A DNA stretch of 61,037 nt from an uncultured Bacteroidales bacterium. GTDB lineage: Bacteria; Bacteroidota; Bacteroidia; Bacteroidales; UBA932. The stretch lies in NCBI GenBank assembly GCA_947588835.1, contig CANPZS010000008.1, positions 1 to 61,037 of the forward strand, read 5' to 3'. A program made the translations under genes and the position numbers. The notes under the pieces were generated by a model, which saw only the letters and a list, made by a program, of their open reading frames with translations, did no database searches and was not told the origin of the DNA. This document shows, piece after piece, positions 16,513 through 24,814 of the stretch; the first letter of the stretch is position 1; the number at the start of each line of letters is the position of its first letter.

Positions 16513-17834
16513 TTCAGTTCCCAGTCGGAGGCCTTTTCCATAAGGGCCGAAATCTTGTCGTTGCACAGGTTACCGACGCTTCCGATGTGCGAGTGCCCGA
16601 GGTCGGAAGCCTTCCGCGGCCTGCCGCCGGCCCCCGAATACCTGAACGTTCCGTTTGCCGTTTCTTTGCCCACCTGCACGTAGGCCTCCCGGAACGGAGT
16701 CCCGGCGAGCACCCTGCGGTTCACTTCTTCTACGGTGAAAAGATAGTCATATAGGGGATTGTCGAGTATGTTCTCGTTCACGCTTATGTAGCCGAGCATA
16801 TAGTCCGTCATCTGCAGGCAGCCGTGCGTCATTTCGAGGGCGGGGAACAATATGTCCTTGAGCATCTGGTAGTCCCTGTGGTAGCCGTGCGGCATGTTGC
16901 TGCACAGCATCGATATTTCGTTCTCGCAGGCGAGGATGCGGTTGCACCTGCCGCGCACCGTTTCCCAGACGTCAGGATTCTTTTTGTGCGGCATTATGCT
17001 CGAACCGGTGGTGAGATCGTCGGGGAATGAAATGAAACCGAAGTTGGGGCACATGTACATGCAGCAGTCCGAAGCGAATTTGTTCAGAGTCAGGGCGACG
17101 GCGCCGATCGCCGAGGCGGCGCACCTTTCGGCCTTGCCCCTGCCCATCTGCGCGGCAATGCTGTTGTAGACGGGGCCGTCGAATCCGAGGAGTACGGAGG
17201 TCATTTCCCTGTCGAGCGGGAATGAATTCCCGTACCCGGCCGCCGAGCCGAGCGGATTGCGGTTGATGACGCGGTATGCCCCGCCGAGCATGAACATGTC
17301 TTCCGCCAGAGCTTCGGCGTATGCGCCGAACCACATGCCGAAGGACGAAGGCATGGCCGTCTGTCCGTGGGTGTAGCCCGGCAGCAGCGTTTCCCTGTGT
17401 TTTTCGCTGAGGCCCTGCAGCGTCGCGAACAGATGCAGCATCTCATCCCTCGTCGTTTTGAGTTCGTCGCGAAGGAAAAGTTTTATGTCCAGCATCACCT
17501 GGTCGTTGCGCGAACGTCCGGCATGGATTTTCTTTCCGGCTTCGCCGAACTCCCTCGTGAGCATCAGCTCTATCTGCGAATGTATGTCTTCAACATCGTC
17601 TTCTACCCTGAAATCGCCCGCCGCTATGCTTTCGGCGATGCGGTCAAGCCCTGCGCCGAGCGTCTCCAGCTCCTTTTTCTCCAGCAGCCCGATGCTGTGC
17701 AGCATTTCGATGTGGGCCTTGGAGCCGCGCACGTCGTATGCGGCAAGTTTCATGTCGAGGACCCTGTCGTTCCCTACCGTGAAATTCTCCACCTTTTCAG
17801 TGGCGGAGAAACCTTTGTTCCAAAGTGTTGCCAT
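16509..17834 (-). CDS. argH: Argininosuccinate lyase
   Basis: ArgH splits argininosuccinate into arginine and fumarate, the last step of the pathway. The 441-residue protein carries the fumarase/aspartase-superfamily signature G-S-S-I-M-P-H-K-K-N near residue 278, the G-R-S-R-N-D-Q motif near residue 108 and the H-G-Q-T-A-M-P segment near 158. Length is typical. Its first 38 nt overlap the 3' end of the upstream M20 gene, a longer overlap than the 4-nt ones elsewhere in this operon. It is coupled to carA by ATGA. Confidence 0.96.
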   Translation of the reverse strand: MATLWNKGFSATEKVENFTVGNDRVLDMKLAAYDVRGSKAHIEMLHSIGLLEKKELETLGAGLDRIAESIAAGDFRVEDDVEDIHSQIELMLTREFGEAGKKIHAGRSRNDQVMLDIKLFLRDELKTTRDEMLHLFATLQGLSEKHRETLLPGYTHGQTAMPSSFGMWFGAYAEALAEDMFMLGGAYRVINRNPLGSAAGYGNSFPLDREMTSVLLGFDGPVYNSIAAQMGRGKAERCAASAIGAVALTLNKFASDCCMYMCPNFGFISFPDDLTTGSSIMPHKKNPDVWETVRGRCNRILACENEISMLCSNMPHGYHRDYQMLKDILFPALEMTHGCLQMTDYMLGYISVNENILDNPLYDYLFTVEEVNRRVLAGTPFREAYVQVGKETANGTFRYSGAGGRPRKASDLGHSHIGSVGNLCNDKISALMEKASDWELK

Positions 17835-18912
17835 AGAAAAATTTTTCGATGAACCTTATGTATGTGTCTATCGCCTCATATATTTCGTCCGTAAGTATAT
17901 ATTCGTCGGCTTTGTGTGATCTGGACGACATTCCAGGGCCCATCTTGATCGCATCTCCGTTTATGCGCATCCAGTCTGATGTCGTGGGCGAGGAAAAGCA
18001 TTCGATGCCGAGCGCTGACGCCGTCCCGAGCAGCGGCGAATCGGGATATGTGGCTGACGACCGGTTGTCGAGGTTTCTCGCCTTCAGTACGCTTTTGCAT
18101 ATCGCCTGCAGTTCCGACAGAATTTCCGGGGCAGTGTATTGCTCCGTAGTCCTTATGTCTACGACGAAGCGGCACAGGTCCGGAATCACGTTGTGCGCCT
18201 TTCCCGCTTCTATCATGGTGACGTTCAGCTTTACTTCTCCCATTACGGGGGAGATGCGTCCGAACCTGTGTGCACGCAGTGCGGCTATGTCGTCCAGCGC
18301 CTTGTACAGCGCGTTCTCTCCGTCGCCCCTTGCGGCGTGCCCTGCGACGCCGTGCGCCGTGCCGTCTATGACGATAAGCCCTCTTTCGCTCGTGGCGGCT
18401 TTCATGCCGGTCGGTTCGCCCACTATCACCCAGTCCGGAACCGGATATTTCCCATGGCCGGCGAAGAATCCGTCTTCGGCGAAAAGCCAACTTGTGCCGT
18501 CCGGGCCTGAGCGCTCCTCTTCCACGGAAAGGATGAGCATGAGATTGGCCGGCAGGTCCATATCGTAGAAATGGCGGAACGCCGCCGTCATGGATACGAC
18601 GCTGCCTCCGTCGTCGTTGGAGCCGAGGCCGTATATGACGCCGTCCTCGTTCCCGGGATCGTAGGGATCCCTGGCGTAGCCGTCGGCCGGCAGGACTGTA
18701 TCCATGTGCGCATCTATCGCCAGAGTCTTTTTGGTAGGATCGAAATGTTTGTTTACGGCCACGATGTTGCCCCTTTGCACTTCGTGCGCTATGCCTATGT
18801 CATCTAAGAAACCGCTCAGCAGCGCGCAAACCTCCGCTTCGCCGTATGAGGGGGAGGGTATCCGCACCATGCGGCGCAGCAGGTCGGAATAAGCCTGGTA
18901 CTTCATCTTCAT
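17797..18912 (-). CDS. M20 family deacylase, likely N-acylornithine/N-acylcitrulline deacylase (ArgE-like)
   Basis: A zinc-dependent aminoacylase-family protein of 371 residues. Metal and catalytic residues are visible: D-A-H-M-D-T-V (HxD), G-S-N-D-D-G-G (bridging Asp), E-E-E-R-S-G (catalytic Glu pair), and an H near the C-terminus in R-S-H-K-A-D-E. A dimerisation domain separates the two halves. Placed between argB and argH, it should remove the acyl group after carbamoylation; in the ArgF' pathway that substrate is N-succinyl- or N-acetylcitrulline rather than acylornithine. ATGA overlap with argB; 38-nt overlap with argH. Confidence 0.85.
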   Translation of the reverse strand: MKMKYQAYSDLLRRMVRIPSPSYGEAEVCALLSGFLDDIGIAHEVQRGNIVAVNKHFDPTKKTLAIDAHMDTVLPADGYARDPYDPGNEDGVIYGLGSNDDGGSVVSMTAAFRHFYDMDLPANLMLILSVEEERSGPDGTSWLFAEDGFFAGHGKYPVPDWVIVGEPTGMKAATSERGLIVIDGTAHGVAGHAARGDGENALYKALDDIAALRAHRFGRISPVMGEVKLNVTMIEAGKAHNVIPDLCRFVVDIRTTEQYTAPEILSELQAICKSVLKARNLDNRSSATYPDSPLLGTASALGIECFSSPTTSDWMRINGDAIKMGPGMSSRSHKADEYILTDEIYEAIDTYIRFIEKFFYGNTLEQRFLRH

Positions 18913-19688
18913 GGCTTCAGCAATGTTCCTGAGCCGCTGAGCAGACAGGCGGCGTGCGTAATCCTTACGGAGGCAGTGCCTGATCTGAGGGCAGCAAATG
19001 AGTTTTCTATTTTGGGAAGCATGCCTTCGGATATCCTGCCTTCGCGCCTGAGTCTTTCGCAGTCCGCTTCGGTCAGTTCCGGGATGACGCTGTCCGCGTC
19101 GTCCTTGTCGTACAGCACGCCTTTTTTATCGAAGCAGCAGATCAGTTCCGCATGCAGGGCGGACGCGATGCTGGACGCTATGGTATCGGCATTGGTGTTC
19201 AGCAGATTGCCCCTGCCGTCATGGTTTATGGCGCAGAATGCCGGGGTGATGCCGGCTTCGAGCAGGCCGAGTATGAAGCCTACATTCACGGATTCCGGAG
19301 TGACGTCTCCGACAAATCCGTAGTCCACCGTCGTCCTGCCGTCGGACAGAACCCTCGGCGCCCTGCGTTCGGCTTTTATGGACGATGCGTCGCAGCCGGC
19401 GAGGCCTATGGCGTTGCAGCCGAAAGATTGCAGCAGGGCGGTGATGTGCCTGTTGCACCATCCCGCATATACCATGGTCACCGCCTTCAGCGTATTTTCG
19501 TCCGTCACTCTGCGGCCTTCCGTCATGACGGGCTCGTGCCCGAGGGCCTTCAGCAGCCTGTTTGCCATCGTCCCGCCTCCGTGTACGAGCACCTTCGGGC
19601 CTTGCATGGCGGCGAAATCCTTGCAGAACGCCTTGAGCGCGCTTTCGTCGGCGACCACCCCGCCGCCTATCTTCACCACCTTCGTCAT
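18909..19688 (-). CDS. argB: N-acylglutamate kinase
   Basis: ArgB phosphorylates the gamma-carboxylate of an N-acylated glutamate. The 259-residue amino-acid-kinase-fold protein has K-I-G-G-G at residues 6-10, V-H-G-G-G-T near residue 38 and a conserved N-x-N-A-D segment around residue 180. Length fits the family. The reading frame extends upstream into argF', but the ATG at 19688 forms an ATGA overlap with the argF' stop and begins exactly at the family's usual N-terminus. Whether the substrate is N-acetyl- or N-succinylglutamate cannot be read from ArgB alone; the adjacent ArgF' suggests succinyl. Confidence 0.93.
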   Translation of the reverse strand: MTKVVKIGGGVVADESALKAFCKDFAAMQGPKVLVHGGGTMANRLLKALGHEPVMTEGRRVTDENTLKAVTMVYAGWCNRHITALLQSFGCNAIGLAGCDASSIKAERRAPRVLSDGRTTVDYGFVGDVTPESVNVGFILGLLEAGITPAFCAINHDGRGNLLNTNADTIASSIASALHAELICCFDKKGVLYDKDDADSVIPELTEADCERLRREGRISEGMLPKIENSFAALRSGTASVRITHAACLLSGSGTLLKP

Positions 19689-20632
19689 AGGCTCTCCAGA
19701 ATCCTTTTTATCACCGTCTGGGCCGATACCACGCGGTTGGCGGCTTCCGGTATGACGAGCGACCGCGGACCTTCTATCACGTCGTCCGACACTATCATGT
19801 TTCTCCTTACCGGCAGGCAGTGCATGAAATAAGCATTGTCCGTGAGCGCCATCTTTTCCTCCGTCACGGTCCACCCCTTGTCGCGGCTCAACACCTTGCC
19901 GTAATTCGAGTACGAAGCCCAGTTCTTTGCATATACGAAGTCGGCCCCGCGCAGGGCTTCATCCTGGTCGTGCGTGACCGTGACACCTTCGGTGAATTCC
20001 GGAGCGAGGTCGTAGCCTTCGGGATTGGCGATGACGAAGTCATATCCGGCCAGTCTCATCCCTTCCGCAAATGAGTTCGGAACCGCCTGCGGAAGCGCCT
20101 TGGGATGCGGCGCCCATGTCATGACCACCTTCGGACGGCTTTTTTTCTTGTATTCTTCTATGGTGATCATGTCGGCGAATGTCTGCAGCGGATGCCTCGT
20201 GGCCGCTTCCATGCTGAATACGGGTTTTCCGGAATATTGTATGAACCGGTTCAGAATGACTTCCCCGTAGTCGTCTTCGCGGCTTTCAAAGCGTGCGAAC
20301 GAGCGCACTCCTATGATGTCGCAATAGCTGCCCATTACGGGAATGGCCTCGAGGATGTGCTCGCTCTTGTCGCCGTCCATTATCACGCCACGCTCTGTTT
20401 CGAGCTTCCATGCGCCCTGATTCACGTCGAGCACGATCACGTTCATGCCGAGGTTGGTCGCGGCTTTCCATGTGCTCAGCCGGGTGCGCAGGCTGTTGTT
20501 GAAAAAGACCAGCAGCAGCGTCTTGTTTTTCCCCAGATGTTGGTCCGCGAACGGATTTTCTTTTATCCGTGCGGCTTCGGCGAATGCGTCCCGCAGGTCG
20601 CCGAGCTGTGTTACGGAAGTAAAATGTCTCAT
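19685..20632 (-). CDS. argF': N-succinylornithine (or N-acetylornithine) carbamoyltransferase ArgF'
   Basis: This is an unusual transcarbamylase that carbamoylates acylated ornithine, as shown for Bacteroides fragilis (N-succinyl) and Xanthomonas (N-acetyl). The 315-residue protein keeps the carbamoyl-phosphate motif S-L-R-T-R (residues 47-51), H-P-L-Q and H-C-L-P-V-R-R. It lacks the free-ornithine signature of normal ArgF. At the specificity position after M-D-G-D-K it has Ser90 where Xanthomonas has Glu and, as I recall it, B. fragilis has Pro, which supports the succinyl type. It overlaps argD and argB by 4 nt each. Confidence 0.92.
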   Translation of the reverse strand: MRHFTSVTQLGDLRDAFAEAARIKENPFADQHLGKNKTLLLVFFNNSLRTRLSTWKAATNLGMNVIVLDVNQGAWKLETERGVIMDGDKSEHILEAIPVMGSYCDIIGVRSFARFESREDDYGEVILNRFIQYSGKPVFSMEAATRHPLQTFADMITIEEYKKKSRPKVVMTWAPHPKALPQAVPNSFAEGMRLAGYDFVIANPEGYDLAPEFTEGVTVTHDQDEALRGADFVYAKNWASYSNYGKVLSRDKGWTVTEEKMALTDNAYFMHCLPVRRNMIVSDDVIEGPRSLVIPEAANRVVSAQTVIKRILESL

Positions 20633-21753
20633 TTTGTAAGTTCCCTCCAGCTTTTGATGAATGCGTCCGCCGTATCCATGCTTATGGTCAGCGACGGCAG
20701 CAGGCGGATTACGTCCGCTCCCGCGGCGCCTGTAAAGAAATGTTTTTCGAACAGCAGCCTTTCCCTGAGCCGTCCGTATCCTTCTTTGAGTCCGAGGCCT
20801 ATCATGAGTCCCCTGCCTCTGTATTCCTTTATCGCAGGATCGCCTTCGAACGCTTTTTTGAAATGTTCCCCGACACGTGCCGCATTTTCTATCAGATGCT
20901 CGTCCTCTATGACGTCGAGTACGGCGATGGCGGCTGCGCAGGCGATGTGGTTGCCCCCGAATGTGGTGCCGAGCATGCCGTATTCCGCCTTTATGGCCGG
21001 GGAAATGAGTACGCCCCCTATGGGAATGCCGTTGGCCATGCCTTTGGCGACGGTGACGATGTCCGCCCTGATGCCGGCGTGCTGATGGGCGAAGAATCTG
21101 CCCGTGCGGCCGTATCCGGACTGTATCTCGTCAAGTATGAGCAGCGTGCCGTATCTGTCGCAGACGTCGCGCAGGTCCCTTAGAAAATCGTCCGATGGCT
21201 CGAATATGCCTGCCACGCCCTGTATGCCCTCGATTATGACGGCCGCGTATCCGCCGCCCGAGAGTTCGCGTCCGACGGCTTCGATGTCGTTGAGAGGCAC
21301 GAAGCCGACCTTATCGGAGACGTTGAACGGAGAACTGATGCGCGGGTTGTCCGTGGCGCTTACGGCGCCGCTCGTCCTGCCGTGGAACGCCTTGCGGAAA
21401 GCCAGTACCTTTGCCTTTCCCGTGGCGAATGATGCGAGCTTCATGGCATTTTCGTTGGCTTCGGCTCCGCTGTTGCAGAGGAAAAGGCTGTAATCTTCAT
21501 AGCCGCACGCCTTTCCGAGCCTTGCGGCAAGTTCGGACTGAAGTCCGTTCACCACTGCGTTGGAATAGAATCCGAGCTTCTTCAGCTGTGAGCCGACGGC
21601 CTCCACGTAATGCGGATGGCAGTGCCCTATGCTTATGACGGCGTGCCCTCCGTAGAGGTCGGTGTATTCTGTGCCGTCCTTGTCCCACAGCGATGTGCCG
21701 AGTCCGCGTACGGGCTCGATGTCCCATGTCTGATATACTTTGAAAAGTTCCAT
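20629..21753 (-). CDS. argD: Acylornithine aminotransferase
   Basis: ArgD is a PLP-dependent class III aminotransferase that interconverts N-acylglutamate semialdehyde and N-acylornithine using glutamate. The 374-residue protein has S-G-A-E-A-N-E-N-A (cofactor phosphate), I-L-D-E-I-Q-S-G-Y-G-R-T-G (PLP ring Asp) and T-V-A-K-G-M-A-N-G-I-P (Schiff-base Lys), all in the expected order. Length is slightly short but complete. It starts 9 nt after argC and overlaps argF' by ATGA. Confidence 0.95.
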   Translation of the reverse strand: MELFKVYQTWDIEPVRGLGTSLWDKDGTEYTDLYGGHAVISIGHCHPHYVEAVGSQLKKLGFYSNAVVNGLQSELAARLGKACGYEDYSLFLCNSGAEANENAMKLASFATGKAKVLAFRKAFHGRTSGAVSATDNPRISSPFNVSDKVGFVPLNDIEAVGRELSGGGYAAVIIEGIQGVAGIFEPSDDFLRDLRDVCDRYGTLLILDEIQSGYGRTGRFFAHQHAGIRADIVTVAKGMANGIPIGGVLISPAIKAEYGMLGTTFGGNHIACAAAIAVLDVIEDEHLIENAARVGEHFKKAFEGDPAIKEYRGRGLMIGLGLKEGYGRLRERLLFEKHFFTGAAGADVIRLLPSLTISMDTADAFIKSWRELTK

Positions 21754-21762
21754 TTCCGTCGT

Positions 21763-22725
21763 TTAAAAAGCCGATGCCTTCAGTTTCAGTCCCGTGTCTT
21801 CCGGCAGTCCGAACATGAGGTTCATGTTCTGCACGGCCTGCCCCGAGGCTCCTTTCAGAAGATTGTCTATCACAGAAAAGACGACGAGCCTGTCGCCGTG
21901 CTTTTCTGTCGTAATGATGCATTTGTTGGTGTTGACTACCTGTTTGAGATCTACAGGCCTGCCTATTGTATGGGTGAATGCGGCGTCGGAATAGTAGTCT
22001 GCGTACAGTTTTTCGGCCTCCGCGGCGCTCAGGGGACATACGGTGTGGACCGTGGCGAAGATGCCCCTGGCGAAGCCGCCTCTCATCGGGATGAAATTTA
22101 TTGCCGGGGAAAAACCTTTCTGCATTGTGCGCAGATTGCGTTCAATCTCTTCAAGATGCTGATGGGTGAATGTCTTGTATGCCGACACGTTGTCGTTTCT
22201 CCAGCTGAAATGCGTCGTGGGGCCGGGTTTGGCTCCCGCGCCGGTGGAGCCCGTCACGGCGGTCACTTCTATTTCGTCATGAAGCAGACCGGCGCAGGCG
22301 AGCGGCAGCAGCGCCAGCTGTATGGCCGTGGCGAAACATCCCGGATTGGCCGTCTTGTCCGAGCGGCGTATCCTATCCCTCTGCATCTCCGGCAGCCCGT
22401 AGACATATCCGTCGGATTCGTCCCTGAAATCCTGCGCCATGTCTATGATTTTCAGACCGGCGGGACATTCGTGCTCCGTCCAGAATCCGCGGCTCCTGCC
22501 GTGCGCCGAGCACATGAACAGGACATCGATTCCGGAAAGGTCGAAGCTGTCGCAGAATTTCATGCCGGTGTCTCCGTAAAGTCCTGCATGGACTTCGCAT
22601 ATCGGATTGCCGGCGTTGCTTTCCGAATGCACGAACGCCAGTTCCGTCTGCGGATGGTTCACGAGTATCCGTATCAGTTCTCCCGCCGTGTATCCGGCGC
22701 CTCCTATTATCCCGGCCCGTATCAT
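21763..22725 (-). CDS. argC: N-acyl-gamma-glutamyl-phosphate reductase
   Basis: ArgC reduces the acylglutamyl phosphate to the semialdehyde with NADPH. The 320-residue protein has an N-terminal nucleotide-binding motif G-G-A-G-Y-T-A-G-E-L (residues about 9-18), the catalytic Cys in N-P-G-C-F-A-T near residue 130, and a conserved H in the F-x-P-M-R-G-G-F-A-R-G region of the C-terminal domain. Length is typical of the type 1 family. ATGA overlap with argG upstream. Confidence 0.95.
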   Translation of the reverse strand: MIRAGIIGGAGYTAGELIRILVNHPQTELAFVHSESNAGNPICEVHAGLYGDTGMKFCDSFDLSGIDVLFMCSAHGRSRGFWTEHECPAGLKIIDMAQDFRDESDGYVYGLPEMQRDRIRRSDKTANPGCFATAIQLALLPLACAGLLHDEIEVTAVTGSTGAGAKPGPTTHFSWRNDNVSAYKTFTHQHLEEIERNLRTMQKGFSPAINFIPMRGGFARGIFATVHTVCPLSAAEAEKLYADYYSDAAFTHTIGRPVDLKQVVNTNKCIITTEKHGDRLVVFSVIDNLLKGASGQAVQNMNLMFGLPEDTGLKLKASAF

Positions 22726-23951
22726 TTCCGTCCGAATTCAGGCATTTCATCGGCATGGTTGCCGTAATAGACCCGCAGGGGCGTGGACAGCACCTTTATG
22801 AAGCCCTTGGCGTCCTCTGCCGTCCAGCCTTTTCCCGATTCGCCGTATTCTCCGAACTTGGATCTGACGAGATCGTCGTCCGATTCGACTCCAATGGCGG
22901 AGAATCCGTAGGGACGGAGCTCGAGCGATACGGTGCCGTTGACGTTGCGCTGGCTGCTTTCGAGCATGGCTTCCATGTCGCGCATCACTGGCTCGAGATA
23001 CTGGCTCTCATGCAGGAACATTCCGTACCAGTTGGCTATCTGGTCTTTCCAGTACTGCTGCCATTTCGACAGGGTGAATTTCTCGAGGAATTTGTGCGCC
23101 CCGATTATGAGCGCCGGAGCCGCCGCTTCGAAGCCTACGCGCCCCTTGATGCCTATTATGGTGTCTCCCACGTGCATGTCGCGCCCTATTCCGTATGCCG
23201 CCCCCGTTTCCTCCACGGCCTTGATGGCTGCGATCCTGTCGTCGTATTCCGTGCCGTTTACGGAGCACAGTTCCCCGTGGCGGAAGCCGAGCCTCATCGT
23301 TTCGACGCCGCTGCGGCTTACCTGTTTGAGGTAGGCGCTTTCGGGAAGTCCGCATGCCGAATCGAGGATTTCGCCGCCGCAGATGGAAGTGCCCCATATG
23401 CCCACGTTGTACGAATATTTGAGTTTCGCGAAGTCGGCCTTGAAACCGTGGCCGTTGAGGTAATCGGCCTCTTCCTTGCGGGAAAGGTTGCCGTCGCGGG
23501 TGAGCGTTATTATTTCCATGTCCGAGCACATGACGAGGAAGGTCATGTCGAACCGTACCTGGTCGTTCCCCGCGCCGGTGGATCCGTGCGCTATGGCGTC
23601 GGCCCCTATCTTATTGGCGTAGCGGGCTATGGCCATGCCCTGGAATATGCGCTCGGACGATACTGACACAGGGTATGTGCCGTTGCGGAGTACGTTGCCC
23701 CAAATCATGTATTTAAGGCTCTTTTCATAATATTCGCCCGTGACGTCGAGAGTGACGTATTTCGCCGCGCCGAGCTTGTAGGCGTTTTCTTCGTTGGCCT
23801 TCAGCTGCTCTGCGCTGAAGCCTCCGGTATCAGCGCATACGGCATGCACTTCGAAGCCTTTTTCCTTCGCAAGATACATCACGGCGTAGGATGTATCGAG
23901 ACCGCCGCTGAATGCGACCACTACTTTTTTCTTTTTCATATCGTTATTCAT
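22722..23951 (-). CDS. argG: Argininosuccinate synthase
   Basis: ArgG joins citrulline and aspartate with ATP. The protein of about 409 residues starts with an N-type ATP-pyrophosphatase loop, A-F-S-G-G-L-D-T-S. Conserved features follow: G-S-T-G-A-G-N-D-Q in the citrulline/aspartate site, and G-R-D-M-H-V-G-D-T and G-I-K-G-R-V-G-F-E segments. It is somewhat longer and of the variant type seen in Bacteroidota. The ATG at 23951 overlaps the end of the GNAT gene by 8 nt; an ATG four codons later (23939, M-K-K-K-K) is an equally good start. The frame upstream is open but lies inside the GNAT gene. Confidence 0.95.
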   Translation of the reverse strand: MNNDMKKKKVVVAFSGGLDTSYAVMYLAKEKGFEVHAVCADTGGFSAEQLKANEENAYKLGAAKYVTLDVTGEYYEKSLKYMIWGNVLRNGTYPVSVSSERIFQGMAIARYANKIGADAIAHGSTGAGNDQVRFDMTFLVMCSDMEIITLTRDGNLSRKEEADYLNGHGFKADFAKLKYSYNVGIWGTSICGGEILDSACGLPESAYLKQVSRSGVETMRLGFRHGELCSVNGTEYDDRIAAIKAVEETGAAYGIGRDMHVGDTIIGIKGRVGFEAAAPALIIGAHKFLEKFTLSKWQQYWKDQIANWYGMFLHESQYLEPVMRDMEAMLESSQRNVNGTVSLELRPYGFSAIGVESDDDLVRSKFGEYGESGKGWTAEDAKGFIKVLSTPLRVYYGNHADEMPEFGRK

Positions 23952-24510
23952 CCGGATGGTGTATTTCAAGGTGTTCTTTCGGATCATAGAGCAGGCCCGT
24001 GCAGATGCACATCTTGTAGTCGTGGCTTTTCAGGATGTCGAAATGGCAGCATCCTTCGCAGCCTTTCCAGAATTCGGCGTCGTCCGTCAGTTCCGAGAAC
24101 GGGACCGGCCTGAATCCGAATTCGTAATTGATTTTCATGACCGCCGCCCCGGTGGTGATGGAGAATATCTTGGCGTCGGGCGCGAGCTTCCTGGAGAGCA
24201 GGAAAGTCTGTTTCTTTATCATCTTGGCCACTCCCATCCCCCTGTATTTATGTGCGACTATGAGTCCGGAATTGGCGATGAAACTCTTTCCTCCCCATGA
24301 TTCTATGTATGAGAAACCGACGAATTCGCCATCGTCGGCAAGGGCTATGACGGCCTTGCCGGCCCGGATTTTTTCGCATATGTATTCCGGAGTGCGCTTG
24401 GCTATGCCGGTCTTCCGTTCGAGGGATGAAACGTAAATTTCGCGGCATATCGTTTCGGCATATTTAGTGTGGCATTCTTCCGCCACGACCACATTGATGT
24501 TCATTTGCAT
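23944..24510 (-). CDS. GNAT-family N-acyltransferase, probable glutamate N-acyltransferase of the arginine operon
   Basis: First gene of the arginine operon. The 188-residue protein has a GNAT core: V-A-H-K-Y-R-G-M-G-V-A near residue 85 is motif A (acyl-CoA pyrophosphate loop), preceded by G-F-S-Y-I-E. After the fold it carries an unusual Cys cluster (Cys151, 154, 155, 168, 170). No argA or argJ is in the operon although every later step is present, so this protein is the natural candidate for making N-succinyl- or N-acetylglutamate. It is not an ArgA fusion, since it has no kinase domain. The function is inferred from context and fold. Confidence 0.75.
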   Translation of the reverse strand: MQMNINVVVAEECHTKYAETICREIYVSSLERKTGIAKRTPEYICEKIRAGKAVIALADDGEFVGFSYIESWGGKSFIANSGLIVAHKYRGMGVAKMIKKQTFLLSRKLAPDAKIFSITTGAAVMKINYEFGFRPVPFSELTDDAEFWKGCEGCCHFDILKSHDYKMCICTGLLYDPKEHLEIHHPDE

Positions 24511-24553
24511 TTACATAACAGACGCCCTAACGGCAAGACAAACCGAGATTGTC

Positions 24554-24563
24554 AATTGCAATT
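24554..24563. promoter_or_regulatory. Palindrome in the arginine operon leader, possible operator
   Basis: AATTGCAATT is a perfect 10-bp palindrome lying about 130 nt downstream of the predicted transcription start, in the untranslated leader. A/T-rich palindromes are typical of arginine repressor boxes, but there is no match to a known ARG-box consensus that I can confirm, and one 10-mer could be chance. Confidence 0.2.
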
Positions 24564-24690
24564 ATCAGGCGAAAATTCTGATCGTGAAATTATAGGTTGA
24601 ACTGAATTTTCCGAATTTTGGGAGGGTTCTACGCCTCCTGAAGTCGGACAAAAGAAAAATATATGGAACAGTTCGTTTTCATTTCAGCGG

Positions 24691-24721
24691 CAAAGATACG
24701 CATTTTTCGCCGGCATCCAAA
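24691..24721 (-). promoter_or_regulatory. Promoter of the arginine/carbamoyl-phosphate operon
   Basis: On the minus strand TTTG (24721-24718), a 19-nt spacer, then TATCTTTG (24698-24691) match the Bacteroidota promoter exactly. Transcription should start near 24684, leaving a leader of about 174 nt before the GNAT gene. That is long for this genome and leaves room for regulation. The leader can form a 5-bp GGAGG/CCTCC hairpin (24621-24638). Confidence 0.75.
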
Positions 24722-24761
24722 CGGTATTTCCCAAAATGTAATTCCAAAAACGGCGGACTGA

Positions 24762-24791
24762 TTGCCCTGTCGATTAATTTTACTATATTTG
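24762..24791 (+). promoter_or_regulatory. Promoter of the DUF3276 gene
   Basis: TTG at 24762-24764, a 19-nt spacer, and TATATTTG at 24784-24791. A start near 24798 gives a leader of about 17 nt. It diverges from the arginine promoter; the two -33 elements are about 40 nt apart. Confidence 0.72.
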
Positions 24792-24814
24792 GCGTTTAAA
24801 CAATATAGAAAAAT

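Noticed and set aside
24629..24682. 17-codon frame in the arginine leader, possible attenuator peptide
   Set aside because: Its ATG would be about 2 nt from the predicted transcription start, and it has only one Arg codon, so it is a poor arginine-sensing leader peptide.
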